Source: Bacteroides intestinalis (GTDB lineage: Bacteria; Bacteroidota; Bacteroidia; Bacteroidales; Bacteroidaceae). From it: a stretch of 64,000 nucleotides of DNA. The position numbers and the translations under genes were made by a program. The stretch covers positions 390,705-454,704 of the forward strand of contig NZ_CABJDN010000004.1 of NCBI RefSeq assembly GCF_902364365.1, read 5' to 3'. Shown one piece after another: positions 1 through 9,137 of the stretch. The notes beneath the pieces were generated by a model that was given only the letters and a program-made list of their open reading frames with translations, had not been told where the DNA came from and did not search any database. The stretch's first letter is position 1, and every line of letters starts with the position of its first letter.

Positions 1-1
1 T

Positions 2-706
2 TTTAGTTGGCCGATTGGTGATTATACCGGAGGTCGTGGCATTGGTTGGGCCATTTCAACCCGATATTTCAGTGATGAAATATGGAAAGATGATTTCTAT
101 GGAGACATGAGAAACGCAAATCATAATTTTGTGAGAAAGTTTGCAGTTCATAATAAAGAGTATGCCAAACTTTACGGGGACACCATTGACACTCAGAATC
201 CGCCGGTAGGGGTTACGGTTCCATCCCGTCCGCTCTATGCTTATCAATCCAAGTGTACTACTCCGTATAATCATCCAGATGGTTTGTATTCCAATTCCAA
301 AACTTTTGCGCTTAACAGTGGAGCCGGTGCTACATACACGGATCAATATATGTTCAGGCTTGCCGAGACTTACTTGTTGCGTGCTGAGGCTTATCTGGCT
401 TTAAATGATACAGATAAGGCAGCGGCTGATATCAATGTTATTCGCAATAGAGCTCATGCTAAACCTATATCGGCATCTCAGGTAACATTGGATTATATTC
501 TGGATGAGAGAATGAGAGAGTTAGGCGTAGAAGAAAGACGTAGAATAACATTGATGAGAATGGGAAAACTTTACGACCGCGTGATGAAATGTAATCCCTA
601 TTATGCCAAAGAGATGGAAAAACATTATGAATTATGGCCAATACCTTATAAGGAAATTGAAGCTAACAGAGGAGCTGTGTTAGAACAGAACCCCGGATAT
701 GAATAA
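2..706 (+). CDS. SusD/RagB family outer-membrane lipoprotein, C-terminal part
   Basis: The reading frame is open from the first bases of the window, so the gene starts outside it; about 234 C-terminal residues are visible. SusD-family proteins are surface lipoproteins that bind glycans and cap a SusC TonB-dependent transporter. The part seen has the family's typical C-terminal features: a TPR-like segment (YLLRAEAYLAL followed by a D-KAAADINVIRNRA helix), the LDERMREL-VEERRR block, and the ending NPGYE. The gene lies 100 bp upstream of a GH115 glycanase on the same strand, so it is read as the end of a polysaccharide utilisation locus whose SusC and regulator should lie to the left. The family call is firm; the ligand is unknown. 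Confidence 0.95.
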   Translation, partial: FSWPIGDYTGGRGIGWAISTRYFSDEIWKDDFYGDMRNANHNFVRKFAVHNKEYAKLYGDTIDTQNPPVGVTVPSRPLYAYQSKCTTPYNHPDGLYSNSKTFALNSGAGATYTDQYMFRLAETYLLRAEAYLALNDTDKAAADINVIRNRAHAKPISASQVTLDYILDERMRELGVEERRRITLMRMGKLYDRVMKCNPYYAKEMEKHYELWPIPYKEIEANRGAVLEQNPGYE

Positions 707-747
707 AGTAGATAAATTTAGGGGTAGAAGGTATGTTGTTTTTAGTC

Positions 748-777
748 ATTGTGTGTCTGCATTTGCAGACACACAAT
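748..777 (+). terminator. Perfect hairpin between susD and GH115 genes
   Basis: Two 13-base arms (748-760 and 765-777) pair perfectly around an ATTT loop. No run of T follows, so it is more likely a stabilising or partial-attenuation hairpin in the spacer than a strong intrinsic terminator. Such a hairpin would lower expression of the enzyme relative to the transporter genes; that is inference. Confidence 0.55.
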
Positions 778-805
778 CAGTAGTAATTAAAATATAGTTT
801 ATGTT

Positions 806-3706
806 ATGATGAGATTTTGGTTAATATTCATGTATATGTTTCTTCCGGTAATGTGCTGGGGACAGATTATTGTTAAAGAAACTGGAGGCATGACAGCCTT
901 TCCGTTAGTGTCTTCCCATAAGGCAGTGATTTATTATGATGTCCGGGATTATGGTGTAGTAGAAAAAACAGCTTGTCTTTTGGCTGAAGATATAAAGCGG
1001 GTGACTAATAAGAAAGTACCTGTTTCTTCGAAAAAGGTTTCTGCGGAGTATGCCGTTGTTGTGGGGACAGTGGGACATAATGCTTTTATTGACCGATTGG
1101 TGGCAGAGGGACAATTAGATGTGTCTGCTATTCGTGGTGGTTGGGAACAGTTTGTTGTTAAAACGATAGATGATCCTGCCAAAGGAGTGAAAAAAGTGCT
1201 TGTCATTGCCGGATGTGACAGGCGTGGTACAGCCTATGGCGTATTCACACTGTCAGAGGCTATAGGAGTGTCTCCTCTGTACTGGTGGGCTGATGTGCCA
1301 ACTAAAAGAAAGTCTCAATTATATATTGAGAACATAAACTATGTTTCTCAGGCCCCGTCTGTTCAGTACAGGGGTATCTTTATTAATGATGAAGGTTGGG
1401 GAATAACTCCATGGGCCGGAAAGACGTTTGATAAAGAACTGGGTGACATCGGACCGAAAACTTATGCTAAGGTGTGTGAATTGATTCTCCGGATGAAAGG
1501 TAATATGCTGGCACCCGCGATGCATCCTTCTTCGGGTGCTTTCAATAAGTATCCTGAAAACAAATTAGTTGCTGATAGTTATGGAATTATAATGAGTTCT
1601 TCTCATTGCGAACCGTTACTCTTTAATAATGTAACGGAGTGGGATAAAAAAACAATGGGAGAATGGAATTATATAACTAACAAAGGAGGAATCAATAAGA
1701 TACTCGATCGGCGGGTATCAGAGAATGCTCCGTATGAGAACATTTATACGATTGCTATGCGTGGTATTCATGACGCCGGACTCGTAGGTGTTCCCAAAGA
1801 TAAAGAAGTCAGCTTGGTAGAGGAGGTCATTGCTGACCAAAGAGATATTTTGAAGAAACATATAGATTCTTCTCTTGACTCTATTCCTCAGATTTTTGTT
1901 CCCTATAAAGAAGTACTTGACATTTATGAAAGAGGGTTGAGGCTTCCGGAAGACATTATGTTGGTTTGGCCGGATGATAATTTCGGTTATATCAAACGAT
2001 TGAATAATAAGGAAGAAAGAAACCGTAAAGGTGGATCGGGCGTATATTATCATATTTCATATTTGGGCGAACCACATGACTATTTATGGTTGAATACGAC
2101 TCCTCCGGCATTGATGTTCGAAGAAATGCGCAAGGCTTATGATACCGGAGCAAAACGCTATTGGTTATTGAATGTAGGAGACATCAAACCGGGGGAATTG
2201 GGTATGAAAACATTTTTGGATATGGCTTGGGATATTGATAAATTCAATTTTGATAATATCAACAATCATCAGGTGGACTTTCTGGTTTCCGTATTTGGTG
2301 AAAAGTATAGGGAAGATATTGACGATATAATGAACAGTTATTATCATTTAGGTTTTCAGCACAAACCGGAAGCAATGGGATGGGGATATGAATGGAATAA
2401 TGAATATGCTCAGGAAAGAATGACGGATACAGATTTTTCTTTTGCAAATTATAATGAAGCAGAAGGCAGAATGCAAGAGTACGACCGTATTTCTGATAAG
2501 AGCGAAAAGACATGGAACACGTTGCCGGAATCTTATAAGGCTGCTTTTTATGAGCTGGTTTTCTATCCTGTGAAAGGAGCGGCACTTATGAATAAGAAAA
2601 TGTTGACTGCGCACCAGAACAGATGGTACGCACGTCAGGGACGTACAGCAACCAATTATTTGGCTGATAGGGCAAAGGCTTATCATGATAGTATAGATTA
2701 TTATACCGGTATATATAATTCGCTGCTTAATGGTAAATGGAACCATATGATGGCTTTGGCACCTGGATGGACTGCTACTTATCAGAAAATGCCTCCGGTG
2801 ATGACCATTGATGTACCTCAAAAAGCAGAAATGCGTGTCTTTCTTCCGGGACAGGATTCTCCTTTGGGAAAGACTACATTGAATGTACTTCCTTGCATAA
2901 ATCCTTATACCCGGAAAGAATCTTTTATTGAATTGTATAATGTAGGAAAGCAATCGTTTACGTGGAATGCTAAAGTTTCAGATTCCTGGATCAAACTCAG
3001 CAGGCAGAGTGGAACCACTCTCCTGCAAGAACGGATTATTGTATCTGTAGATTGGATGAAAGTTCCGGTAGGAGAAAGGGTAACAGGGGAAATAGAGGTT
3101 ATATCCGGCGACCGTCAGGAGAAGATTTACTTACCTGTTTTCAATCCTGCTTATCCTACAGTGGGCGAGTTGAGAGGATGGTATGTGGAAGATAACGGTT
3201 GTGTATCTATTAATCCGGGAAAGTACCATAGAAAAGTGGAGAATGAAGATATAAAGATGAAAGTTATAAAAGGATTGGGCTATGAGAACCAGTGCATACA
3301 GTTAGGAGAGGCTACAAAACCTGTTCAAAATCCACGTCGTTCCAAGAAAGCTGCCAAGGTGGAATATGATTTTTATACTTTTAATGCCGGTTCAGTAACG
3401 GTTTATACGTATGCGTTACCTGTTTTTCCGGTGAATTCGGAACGCAGCACTTGCTTTGGCTTAATGATAGATGATGGTTTATTGAAATATGCTTCGAATA
3501 ATGCAAAAGAATATTCTGGCGAGTGGAGGGAAAATGTTTATCGTAACAGTACAATAAATGCTGTAACCCTAAATATTGATAAACCAGGCAAGCATACTTT
3601 GAAATTGATATGTTCTGACCCGGGTATGATTATCCAAAAGGTTGTGATAGATATGGGAGGAATGAAGCGTTCTTATCTTGGACCTGAAACGACAATAGTA
3701 CGATAA
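806..3706 (+). CDS. Glycoside hydrolase family 115 (alpha-glucuronidase-like), secreted
   Basis: The 966-aa protein has a signal peptide (about residues 1-19, ending CWGQ) and then the GH115 fold: an N-terminal alpha/beta domain (about 25-175), and a catalytic region starting with RGIFINDEGWG (189-199), followed by blocks such as GNMLAPAMHPSS, WPDDNFGYI and WLLNVGDIKPGE. The C-terminal third matches in position the accessory beta-sandwich domains of the family. GH115 enzymes remove 4-O-methyl-glucuronic or glucuronic acid from xylan, and some act on arabinogalactan. It follows a SusD gene on the same strand and probably belongs to the same locus. The start is the first of two adjacent ATG codons. 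The family call is firm; the substrate is inferred. Confidence 0.92.
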   Translation: MMRFWLIFMYMFLPVMCWGQIIVKETGGMTAFPLVSSHKAVIYYDVRDYGVVEKTACLLAEDIKRVTNKKVPVSSKKVSAEYAVVVGTVGHNAFIDRLVAEGQLDVSAIRGGWEQFVVKTIDDPAKGVKKVLVIAGCDRRGTAYGVFTLSEAIGVSPLYWWADVPTKRKSQLYIENINYVSQAPSVQYRGIFINDEGWGITPWAGKTFDKELGDIGPKTYAKVCELILRMKGNMLAPAMHPSSGAFNKYPENKLVADSYGIIMSSSHCEPLLFNNVTEWDKKTMGEWNYITNKGGINKILDRRVSENAPYENIYTIAMRGIHDAGLVGVPKDKEVSLVEEVIADQRDILKKHIDSSLDSIPQIFVPYKEVLDIYERGLRLPEDIMLVWPDDNFGYIKRLNNKEERNRKGGSGVYYHISYLGEPHDYLWLNTTPPALMFEEMRKAYDTGAKRYWLLNVGDIKPGELGMKTFLDMAWDIDKFNFDNINNHQVDFLVSVFGEKYREDIDDIMNSYYHLGFQHKPEAMGWGYEWNNEYAQERMTDTDFSFANYNEAEGRMQEYDRISDKSEKTWNTLPESYKAAFYELVFYPVKGAALMNKKMLTAHQNRWYARQGRTATNYLADRAKAYHDSIDYYTGIYNSLLNGKWNHMMALAPGWTATYQKMPPVMTIDVPQKAEMRVFLPGQDSPLGKTTLNVLPCINPYTRKESFIELYNVGKQSFTWNAKVSDSWIKLSRQSGTTLLQERIIVSVDWMKVPVGERVTGEIEVISGDRQEKIYLPVFNPAYPTVGELRGWYVEDNGCVSINPGKYHRKVENEDIKMKVIKGLGYENQCIQLGEATKPVQNPRRSKKAAKVEYDFYTFNAGSVTVYTYALPVFPVNSERSTCFGLMIDDGLLKYASNNAKEYSGEWRENVYRNSTINAVTLNIDKPGKHTLKLICSDPGMIIQKVVIDMGGMKRSYLGPETTIVR

Positions 3707-3803
3707 TTAGTCGAACTTTTGAAGATAAAATAATGACTGAAATCTGTAATGTATGTAAACTACCAGACATTAAATAAGGAGAAGTTGATTAAGTAATATA
3801 TAA

Positions 3804-3843
3804 AGAAGAGCGGCTGTCGTTATGAAATGACAGCCGTTCTTTA
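3804..3843. terminator. Bidirectional terminator between convergent glycanase genes
   Basis: The arms AAGA-CGGCTGTC and GACAGCCG-TCTT flank a short loop, with A-rich sequence on the left and T-rich on the right. It lies between the rightward GH115 gene and the leftward GH43-GH35 gene and could serve both. Confidence 0.75.
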
Positions 3844-3861
3844 TTACCTGTATAAATCAGA

Positions 3862-6800
3862 TTAGTATTTGAAGTTTTCCCCCTTCACATAAATCTTGAA
3901 ATCCTTGATGCCTCCCGGCACTTCGCTTTCCATTCGGGGCAAGCATTGGAAACCTGTCAATGCATGACTGGCGCCCAGATCAATTACAATCGTATGCGGA
4001 TAAGGACTACCTTTCTCTGTGCTCCAATAGGTGGATTCCTGAAGGTCGAAAGTCTTGTCGGCAGAGCGGTTGACGTGAGCTACGTCTTCACTGTCGGCAT
4101 ACTTCACAATCCAGGGCTCGCGGGACAAACGGCTACCATCCTTGTCCAAGAAATACATTTCGGCAATGCAAGCCAGGTCTTTTCCATCCTGTGAGTTTAA
4201 TGCTTCAATGCAAACATAGCGCCCGGTAACCGGTTTGTTGAATTTAACTTCCTGCCAGCCGTTACCCGGTTTGAAACTTCCCATGAATACAGGCTTTTCA
4301 CCTGACAAGTTCAAGTTCTCGCCTTCATTGCGATGTGTCAAGGGTTTCTGTACAAGCAGCTGGTCAAGGAGCGGTTCACTTAAACCTTCGGACTTAGCTT
4401 CTTTAGGGCCTACAATATCGAAAACTACGATTTCATTCTCACCTTTCTTCAACCAGCATCCCGGTACATAAAGAGTCTGCTGAGGACCGATCTCCCAGAT
4501 ACGGCCTAATGCATAACCGTTCACATAAACCAGTCCTTTGCCCCATGTTTCGAAGTTCAGGAAAGTATCGCTCGGTTTCTTCACCTGGAATTTAGCACGG
4601 TAAACACCCGGAATACGTTGTCCGAGACGGTCTGTCAATGACTCTATCGGCTGGAACTTCATGCCCTGATAGAATTCATAGGTATCTTCAATGTTGAAAA
4701 CTTCCCAGTTCTTCAGGTCGCAAATGAAAGGATATCCGTTGATGTCCATAGAAAGTTCTACGTTTTTCGTGATTCCTTTGAAGTCTTTGATGGCACGTCC
4801 GAAGTTGATGCGACCCATGGCCTCTACCAGAATATCAAGTCTGGAACCTTTGACGCAGGCAGGGAGTACCAATTGCTTTTCACCGTTTCTTCTGTCGAGT
4901 TTGCCGATGTATTTCCCGTCTACGAATATCTGAGCATAGTCGTGCGCATCGTTCACTGTGAGGGTAGCGGGCGACTTCAATTCAGGCAGGGTAGTGCGGT
5001 AGAGGATGCTTCCGAAGCCCTGGTTGTATTCTTCCATGGTGCGGATGTTTTCATCCTTCTTTGCTGCGGGCAGGTTCTCGAACAATGGTGCCATTTCTGT
5101 GAATCTGAAAGCAGGGATGCTGATAGGTTTGATCAGTGCAGGTACTTTCGCCTGTTTCTCACCATTCATGTATTTCGCCATGGCTTCTCTCAACGCCCAA
5201 TACTTAGGAGTTGTCTGACCGGATTCACTGATAGGCGCATCGTAATCGTAAGACGTCACGTCGGGTGCAAAGCCGGGAGAGTTGGCGCCTGCCCAGTGTC
5301 CCCAGTTCGTACCTCCATGTGTCATATACAGGCTGAATGAAATGCCTCTCGATAACATATCGTCGATACCTTTGATCATATCAGCGGCAGGACGGGTTTC
5401 GTGGTTGGCACCCCATTTGTCGAACCAACCGCTCCAGAATTCAGAACACATCAGCGGGCTGTTGGGACGAAGTCGTTTCAGTTTGGCAAATTGCTGGTCG
5501 ACGTTGGCGCCTGTACCGAAGTTCATGGTCCAGATCAGATCGTCGAGTCCGTTCAGGGTGAAGTTAGAGGCCCAGTCGCATTGGAATAGGGCGATGTCAT
5601 TTCCGAAGTTGGCACGTACGATGTCTCTGATTTGAGATACATAACCCTTATCTTCTCCGTAAGATCCATATTCGTTTTCTACCTGTACCATGATGATGGG
5701 ACCGCCATTGGCAATCGTCAGGTCTTTCACTTGCTTGGCTACGGCTTCTTCGAACAGAGCTACACGTTCAATGAAGTAAGGATCGGATTCGCGCAGACGT
5801 ACATCCTTTTTCTTAAGCAGCCACCACGGCAGACCACCCATTTCCCACTCGGCACAAACATACGGTCCGGGGCGGAGGATGACATACATATCATTTTGCT
5901 GGCACAGACGGCAGAACTCGGCCAGGTCGTTTTGCTCCGTAAAGTCATATACGCCGGGTTGCGGTTCGTGAGAGTTCCAGAATACATAGAGGCAGACGGT
6001 ATTCATACCCAGTGCTTTGCACAACTTGATGCGTTGGTCCCAATAAGGTTTCGGGATACGGGGGTAGTGCAGTTCGGCAGCTTTAACTACAAATGGCTTG
6101 CCGTTCAGCAGGAAAGTTCCTTTGCCGGCTTCAAAACGGCCTTGGTCGGCAAAGCTGTCGAAGTTCCATTTGTCACGCCAGGGAATGGTGATTTTATCAC
6201 CTTCGAAGGAGAATGGAAGCCATACATAACGTGAGTTTTCCAGGTCTTTCTTATTCCAGCGGTCGAATAGGGCGATGTACATGTCTTTCTTGCCCATAAC
6301 TTTCTGCACGTAAGTGCTTTGAGCATAGAATGTCTTGTCGGCATCTGTTCCGGTACAAGGGTTGCCGATTGTTTTCCATTCACCCATAATGGAGTCTGCT
6401 ACTGCCAGTTCAGCCTGATTGGGATCCCAACCGGTACAGCCGGAAGAGAGCATGTAGTATTTTCCGTTACGCTTGAAGACGGCGGGAGCTTCGCGGCTTT
6501 CCTTGACGAAGTTACGGGTATAGCGTCCGCTCGGTCTTTGATAATCGTCAGTCAACTCGCTGATGTACAGCGTTGCATTGTTTTCTGACGAATAAAAGTG
6601 GTAGGCACGGCCATCATCGTCTACGAATACGGTTTGGTCGCGGCTCATGGCACCGTTGGGACGGAAGCTGCCCAGATAGGTGAATTCTCCGGTAGGGGAG
6701 TCACTGATGGCTACTCCGGCGCATGCTTTGCTGTAGTCGGCACTTTCCACGTGTGCCCACATCACGAATTTCTTGGTTTTTGGGTTATAAATCACCTTCG

Positions 6801-7182
6801 GACGTTCCAGTACCTTGCTGGTGTGCAGGTCGTGGCCTTGGTCGTCCTTCACTGCGGGAAGCACGATGCCTTCGAACTTCCAGTTCAGCAGGTCTTTGGA
6901 TGAATAGCAGCTCACGCCGGTTACATCCGTGCGGTAACACTCCCATGTGGCCCATTCGGGCAGAATGGTTTTACCTTTTTTGTACTCACCGTACCAATAG
7001 TACGTTCCTTCATGGTAGAGGATACCGCCACCATGTGCATTGATGGGGTTACCGTCGGTGTCGTTCCATACTTCACCCGGCACGATGGCATTGTTGGTGG
7101 TTACTTGTTTTTGGGCTTGCGCTGTAGCAGTTCCAAACAAACAGGCAACAACTAATGTCATACTCCAGAAAATGTTTCTCAT
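3862..7182 (-). CDS. Secreted GH43-GH35 fusion glycanase with C-terminal discoidin-like domain
   Basis: One 1106-aa chain carries two glycosidases. After a signal peptide (about 1-22, ending AQAQ) comes a five-bladed GH43 domain (about 30-335); the proposed acid is Glu231 in REAPAVFK, with Asp182 in RDQTVF. Residues 350-690 form a GH35 beta-galactosidase domain with the family signature GGPIIMVQVENE (acid/base Glu504) and nucleophile Glu581 in SEFWSGW. Beta-sandwich domains follow, and the last about 140 residues look like an F5/8-type carbohydrate-binding domain. The GH43 part resembles exo-beta-1,3-galactanases, some of which use Gln instead of Asp as base; Gln288 in AQSTYV could be that residue. 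This suggests an enzyme trimming type II galactan, consistent with the nearby GH115. Family calls are seen; activities are inferred. Confidence 0.9.
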   Translation of the reverse strand: MRNIFWSMTLVVACLFGTATAQAQKQVTTNNAIVPGEVWNDTDGNPINAHGGGILYHEGTYYWYGEYKKGKTILPEWATWECYRTDVTGVSCYSSKDLLNWKFEGIVLPAVKDDQGHDLHTSKVLERPKVIYNPKTKKFVMWAHVESADYSKACAGVAISDSPTGEFTYLGSFRPNGAMSRDQTVFVDDDGRAYHFYSSENNATLYISELTDDYQRPSGRYTRNFVKESREAPAVFKRNGKYYMLSSGCTGWDPNQAELAVADSIMGEWKTIGNPCTGTDADKTFYAQSTYVQKVMGKKDMYIALFDRWNKKDLENSRYVWLPFSFEGDKITIPWRDKWNFDSFADQGRFEAGKGTFLLNGKPFVVKAAELHYPRIPKPYWDQRIKLCKALGMNTVCLYVFWNSHEPQPGVYDFTEQNDLAEFCRLCQQNDMYVILRPGPYVCAEWEMGGLPWWLLKKKDVRLRESDPYFIERVALFEEAVAKQVKDLTIANGGPIIMVQVENEYGSYGEDKGYVSQIRDIVRANFGNDIALFQCDWASNFTLNGLDDLIWTMNFGTGANVDQQFAKLKRLRPNSPLMCSEFWSGWFDKWGANHETRPAADMIKGIDDMLSRGISFSLYMTHGGTNWGHWAGANSPGFAPDVTSYDYDAPISESGQTTPKYWALREAMAKYMNGEKQAKVPALIKPISIPAFRFTEMAPLFENLPAAKKDENIRTMEEYNQGFGSILYRTTLPELKSPATLTVNDAHDYAQIFVDGKYIGKLDRRNGEKQLVLPACVKGSRLDILVEAMGRINFGRAIKDFKGITKNVELSMDINGYPFICDLKNWEVFNIEDTYEFYQGMKFQPIESLTDRLGQRIPGVYRAKFQVKKPSDTFLNFETWGKGLVYVNGYALGRIWEIGPQQTLYVPGCWLKKGENEIVVFDIVGPKEAKSEGLSEPLLDQLLVQKPLTHRNEGENLNLSGEKPVFMGSFKPGNGWQEVKFNKPVTGRYVCIEALNSQDGKDLACIAEMYFLDKDGSRLSREPWIVKYADSEDVAHVNRSADKTFDLQESTYWSTEKGSPYPHTIVIDLGASHALTGFQCLPRMESEVPGGIKDFKIYVKGENFKY

Positions 7183-7225
7183 GATTTGAATGGTTTATTG
7201 TTAGTTTACGAATTAATTTCTGTTG

Positions 7226-7233
7226 CAAAGATA
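7226..7233 (-). promoter_or_regulatory. -7 element of the GH43-GH35 gene
   Basis: Read leftward the bases are TATCTTTG, matching the Bacteroidetes -7 consensus TAnnTTTG, about 44 bp before the start codon. No TTTG is present at the usual -33 spacing, so activation by a regulator is plausible. Confidence 0.6.
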
Positions 7234-7314
7234 AGAATGACTTATCATTTAATGTTCCACAAATAATTCAATATAGGTAGACAGATGTTTCAATTTAATA
7301 CGGTTTATAATTTA

Positions 7315-7322
7315 TATCTTTG
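7315..7322 (+). promoter_or_regulatory. -7 element of the yhcH-like gene
   Basis: TATCTTTG lies about 34 bp before the ATG at 7356, divergent from the promoter at 7226. The -33 region is AT-rich without a clear TTTG. Confidence 0.6.
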
Positions 7323-7355
7323 TAGTCAGTAAACGAAATTATAGAAAACATTAAC

Positions 7356-7973
7356 ATGAAACACTTACAATGGTTATTGGCAACTGCCTGTATGCTTGCG
7401 GTTTGTCTGTCTGTCTCTGCTCAAAGTGGCAAGAAAGTAAAAAGTATCTCGCCTGAAAAATGGGTAAAATCGAAACTCTGGAGTGAAGGTTTGAAGGCGA
7501 AGCCCCATTCTTCTACGAATTTAGCGGAATTCAAAGCGCAGTACGAAGCGAATCCGGAACAATGGAAGGCGGTTTTTCGCTGGTTGGCGTCGCACGACCT
7601 GACTACTATCGAGAAGGGAAAACATCCGATAGAAGGAACATCACTTGTGGTTTCTGTTGAAGATAGTAAGAATGAACCGTTAGAGAAGCGGACATCCGAA
7701 TCACACCGGAAACATATAGATTTGCAGTATGTGGTGAAAGGAACGGAACGTTTTGCATTGCTGGATCATGAGTCTTCAAAGGCTAATTGCGAATATAGTG
7801 AGAAGAAAGATGTTATTCACTATGATTTTGATCCGGAAAAAACTACCTTTATCGACTCTGTTCCCGGTGAGTTTTTCTTGTTCTTCCCGTCCGACTGGCA
7901 TATTGCAAAGATAGCTACGGATAAGGAAGATCAGGATATAAGGGTGATCGTGATTAAGTTGGATTATATGTGA
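7356..7973 (+). CDS. YhcH/YjgK/YiaL (DUF386) family protein, exported
   Basis: The 205-aa protein has a signal peptide (about 1-22, ending VSAQS), unlike the cytosolic E. coli members. The cupin-like DUF386 core follows: a PIEGTSLVVSVEDSKN segment, HRKHIDLQYVVKG, and a C-terminal block with FFLFFPSDWHIAKI that holds the usual metal-site histidines. Family members have been linked to sugar or sialic-acid anomer handling and to beta-galactosidase operons. It is divergent from the GH43-GH35 gene, across a spacer with promoters for both, which suggests a shared role in galactoside use. The family call is good; the reaction is not established here. Confidence 0.85.
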   Translation: MKHLQWLLATACMLAVCLSVSAQSGKKVKSISPEKWVKSKLWSEGLKAKPHSSTNLAEFKAQYEANPEQWKAVFRWLASHDLTTIEKGKHPIEGTSLVVSVEDSKNEPLEKRTSESHRKHIDLQYVVKGTERFALLDHESSKANCEYSEKKDVIHYDFDPEKTTFIDSVPGEFFLFFPSDWHIAKIATDKEDQDIRVIVIKLDYM

Positions 7974-8044
7974 TACACGCGCGTACCTATATATAGTATA
8001 TAAGAAATCACTAAAGAATTACCGGAGTATGACCTGTTCCCTAC

Positions 8045-8116
8045 CAACTCCCTGTCAAGTCCGTACCAAGTCCAAGCGTATAGATACGGAGATGGTACGG
8101 ACTTGACAGGGAGTTG
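8045..8116. repeat. Dispersed hairpin element, copy 1 (perfect 23-bp arms)
   Basis: The arms at 8045-8067 and 8094-8116 are perfect reverse complements over 23 bp and enclose a 26-nt loop. The segment 8064-8091 is 26/28 identical to 59632-59659, where another hairpin occurs. Both copies lie between convergent genes and in the same orientation. Copy 1 may terminate transcription from both sides, but the arms are longer than those of the ordinary terminators in this window and no T-run follows. No coding capacity is seen. Confidence 0.8.
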
Positions 8117-8142
8117 AATATACTCAGTAATGAATAAGACTA

Positions 8143-8943
8143 TTATTTGCTTTGCCGAAATGCGATTGCTTGATCAATCAGAAAATAGAAGAATCTGGCA
8201 GATATGCTATCACCAGCTACCGTTAATGCTTCCGGGTGGAATTGCACTCCCCAGATAGGTTTTCCTTCAATGTTTTCAATGGCTTCGGGAATACTGTCCG
8301 TAGCCCATGCCGTAATTCGGAAACCGGGTGCCACTTGCTTGACGGCCTGATGATGGTGGGTATTGGTAAATAGTTGTGTCTCTCCTGTTATCCGTGCCAT
8401 TTCAGAATCGGGAAGCAAGTTGACTGCATGAGTGGGTACACTACTCGGTTCTTTCTGATTATGTCGCACGGTAGTATCCGGATGTTGGGCTGGAATATCC
8501 TGATAGAGTGTGCCACCGAATGCTACATTGATTAATTGCTCGCCTCGGCAGATTCCCAACATGGGTACACCACGTTGCGCTGCAAGGCGGATAAGGGAAA
8601 TATCATAAACATCACGCAGTGAATCTACCTCTCCCAGTTGCTCGATAGGTTCTTCATTATAATAAGAAGGATGTATATCCGCTCCTCCGATTAAAATAAT
8701 CCCGTCCAGTCGACTGATGATGTCTGCCAGAACTATACTGTCTGTTGTGACTGGTATAAGCATTGGAGTGCCTCCGGTTTGTATGACTGATTCGGTATAA
8801 GTTGTTCGTGCAGACGAATAGTCGCTGGGATGTGAACAAGATAGGCCGATAAGTGGTCGTTGCTTGTGAGATGAACTTCCGGATTGACATACGGCAAATG
8901 ACAGGAGAATGAGTAGTACAATAGATGATAGCAGTTCTTTCAT
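8143..8943 (-). CDS. Exported class I glutamine amidotransferase-like protein (peptidase C26)
   Basis: The 266-aa protein resembles gamma-glutamyl-GABA hydrolase (PuuD type). The catalytic triad is visible: nucleophile Cys132 in LGICRGEQ, and His236 and Glu238 in GVQFHPEA. The IILIGGADIHP block (82-92) is characteristic of the C26 group. It has an N-terminal hydrophobic segment ending near Cys19 (SFAVCQS), so it is exported and possibly lipid-anchored, although Val before the Cys is not a classical lipobox residue. It lies alone between two convergent or divergent neighbours. The substrate is unknown; hydrolysis of a gamma-glutamyl peptide in the periplasm is the likely role. Confidence 0.85.
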   Translation of the reverse strand: MKELLSSIVLLILLSFAVCQSGSSSHKQRPLIGLSCSHPSDYSSARTTYTESVIQTGGTPMLIPVTTDSIVLADIISRLDGIILIGGADIHPSYYNEEPIEQLGEVDSLRDVYDISLIRLAAQRGVPMLGICRGEQLINVAFGGTLYQDIPAQHPDTTVRHNQKEPSSVPTHAVNLLPDSEMARITGETQLFTNTHHHQAVKQVAPGFRITAWATDSIPEAIENIEGKPIWGVQFHPEALTVAGDSISARFFYFLIDQAIAFRQSK

Positions 8944-9091
8944 TGTAAGTTTGGGGGGTAATGATTTTGCTGTAAAGTTAAGAAAATCTTTCTGTTAGTA
9001 GTGATGTGTTACATAACATAGTTTAGTAACACTGTCGATTTATTGCTTTTCTTTTGATAAATTCATAATTTGCGCCTCACTAAAAGTTAAG

Positions 9092-9108
9092 GGTATGCGA
9101 AGGCATAC
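9092..9108 (+). other. Small hairpin in the fusA2 leader
   Basis: GTATGC and GCATAC pair around a GAAG loop (9093-9108), about 30 bp before the fusA2 start. It could affect translation or message stability; no function is shown. Confidence 0.35.
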
Positions 9109-9137
9109 TGAGTTATTCATTTTAAATCTTATATATC

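Noticed and set aside
2348..2953. 201-codon antisense frame inside the GH115 gene
   Set aside because: It is a shadow of the well-supported GH115 frame; its amino-acid composition is Ile/Ser/His-rich and no family is recognised.
5632..6234. 200-codon antisense frame inside the GH43-GH35 gene
   Set aside because: It lies fully opposite the catalytic GH35/GH43 coding sequence and has no domain.
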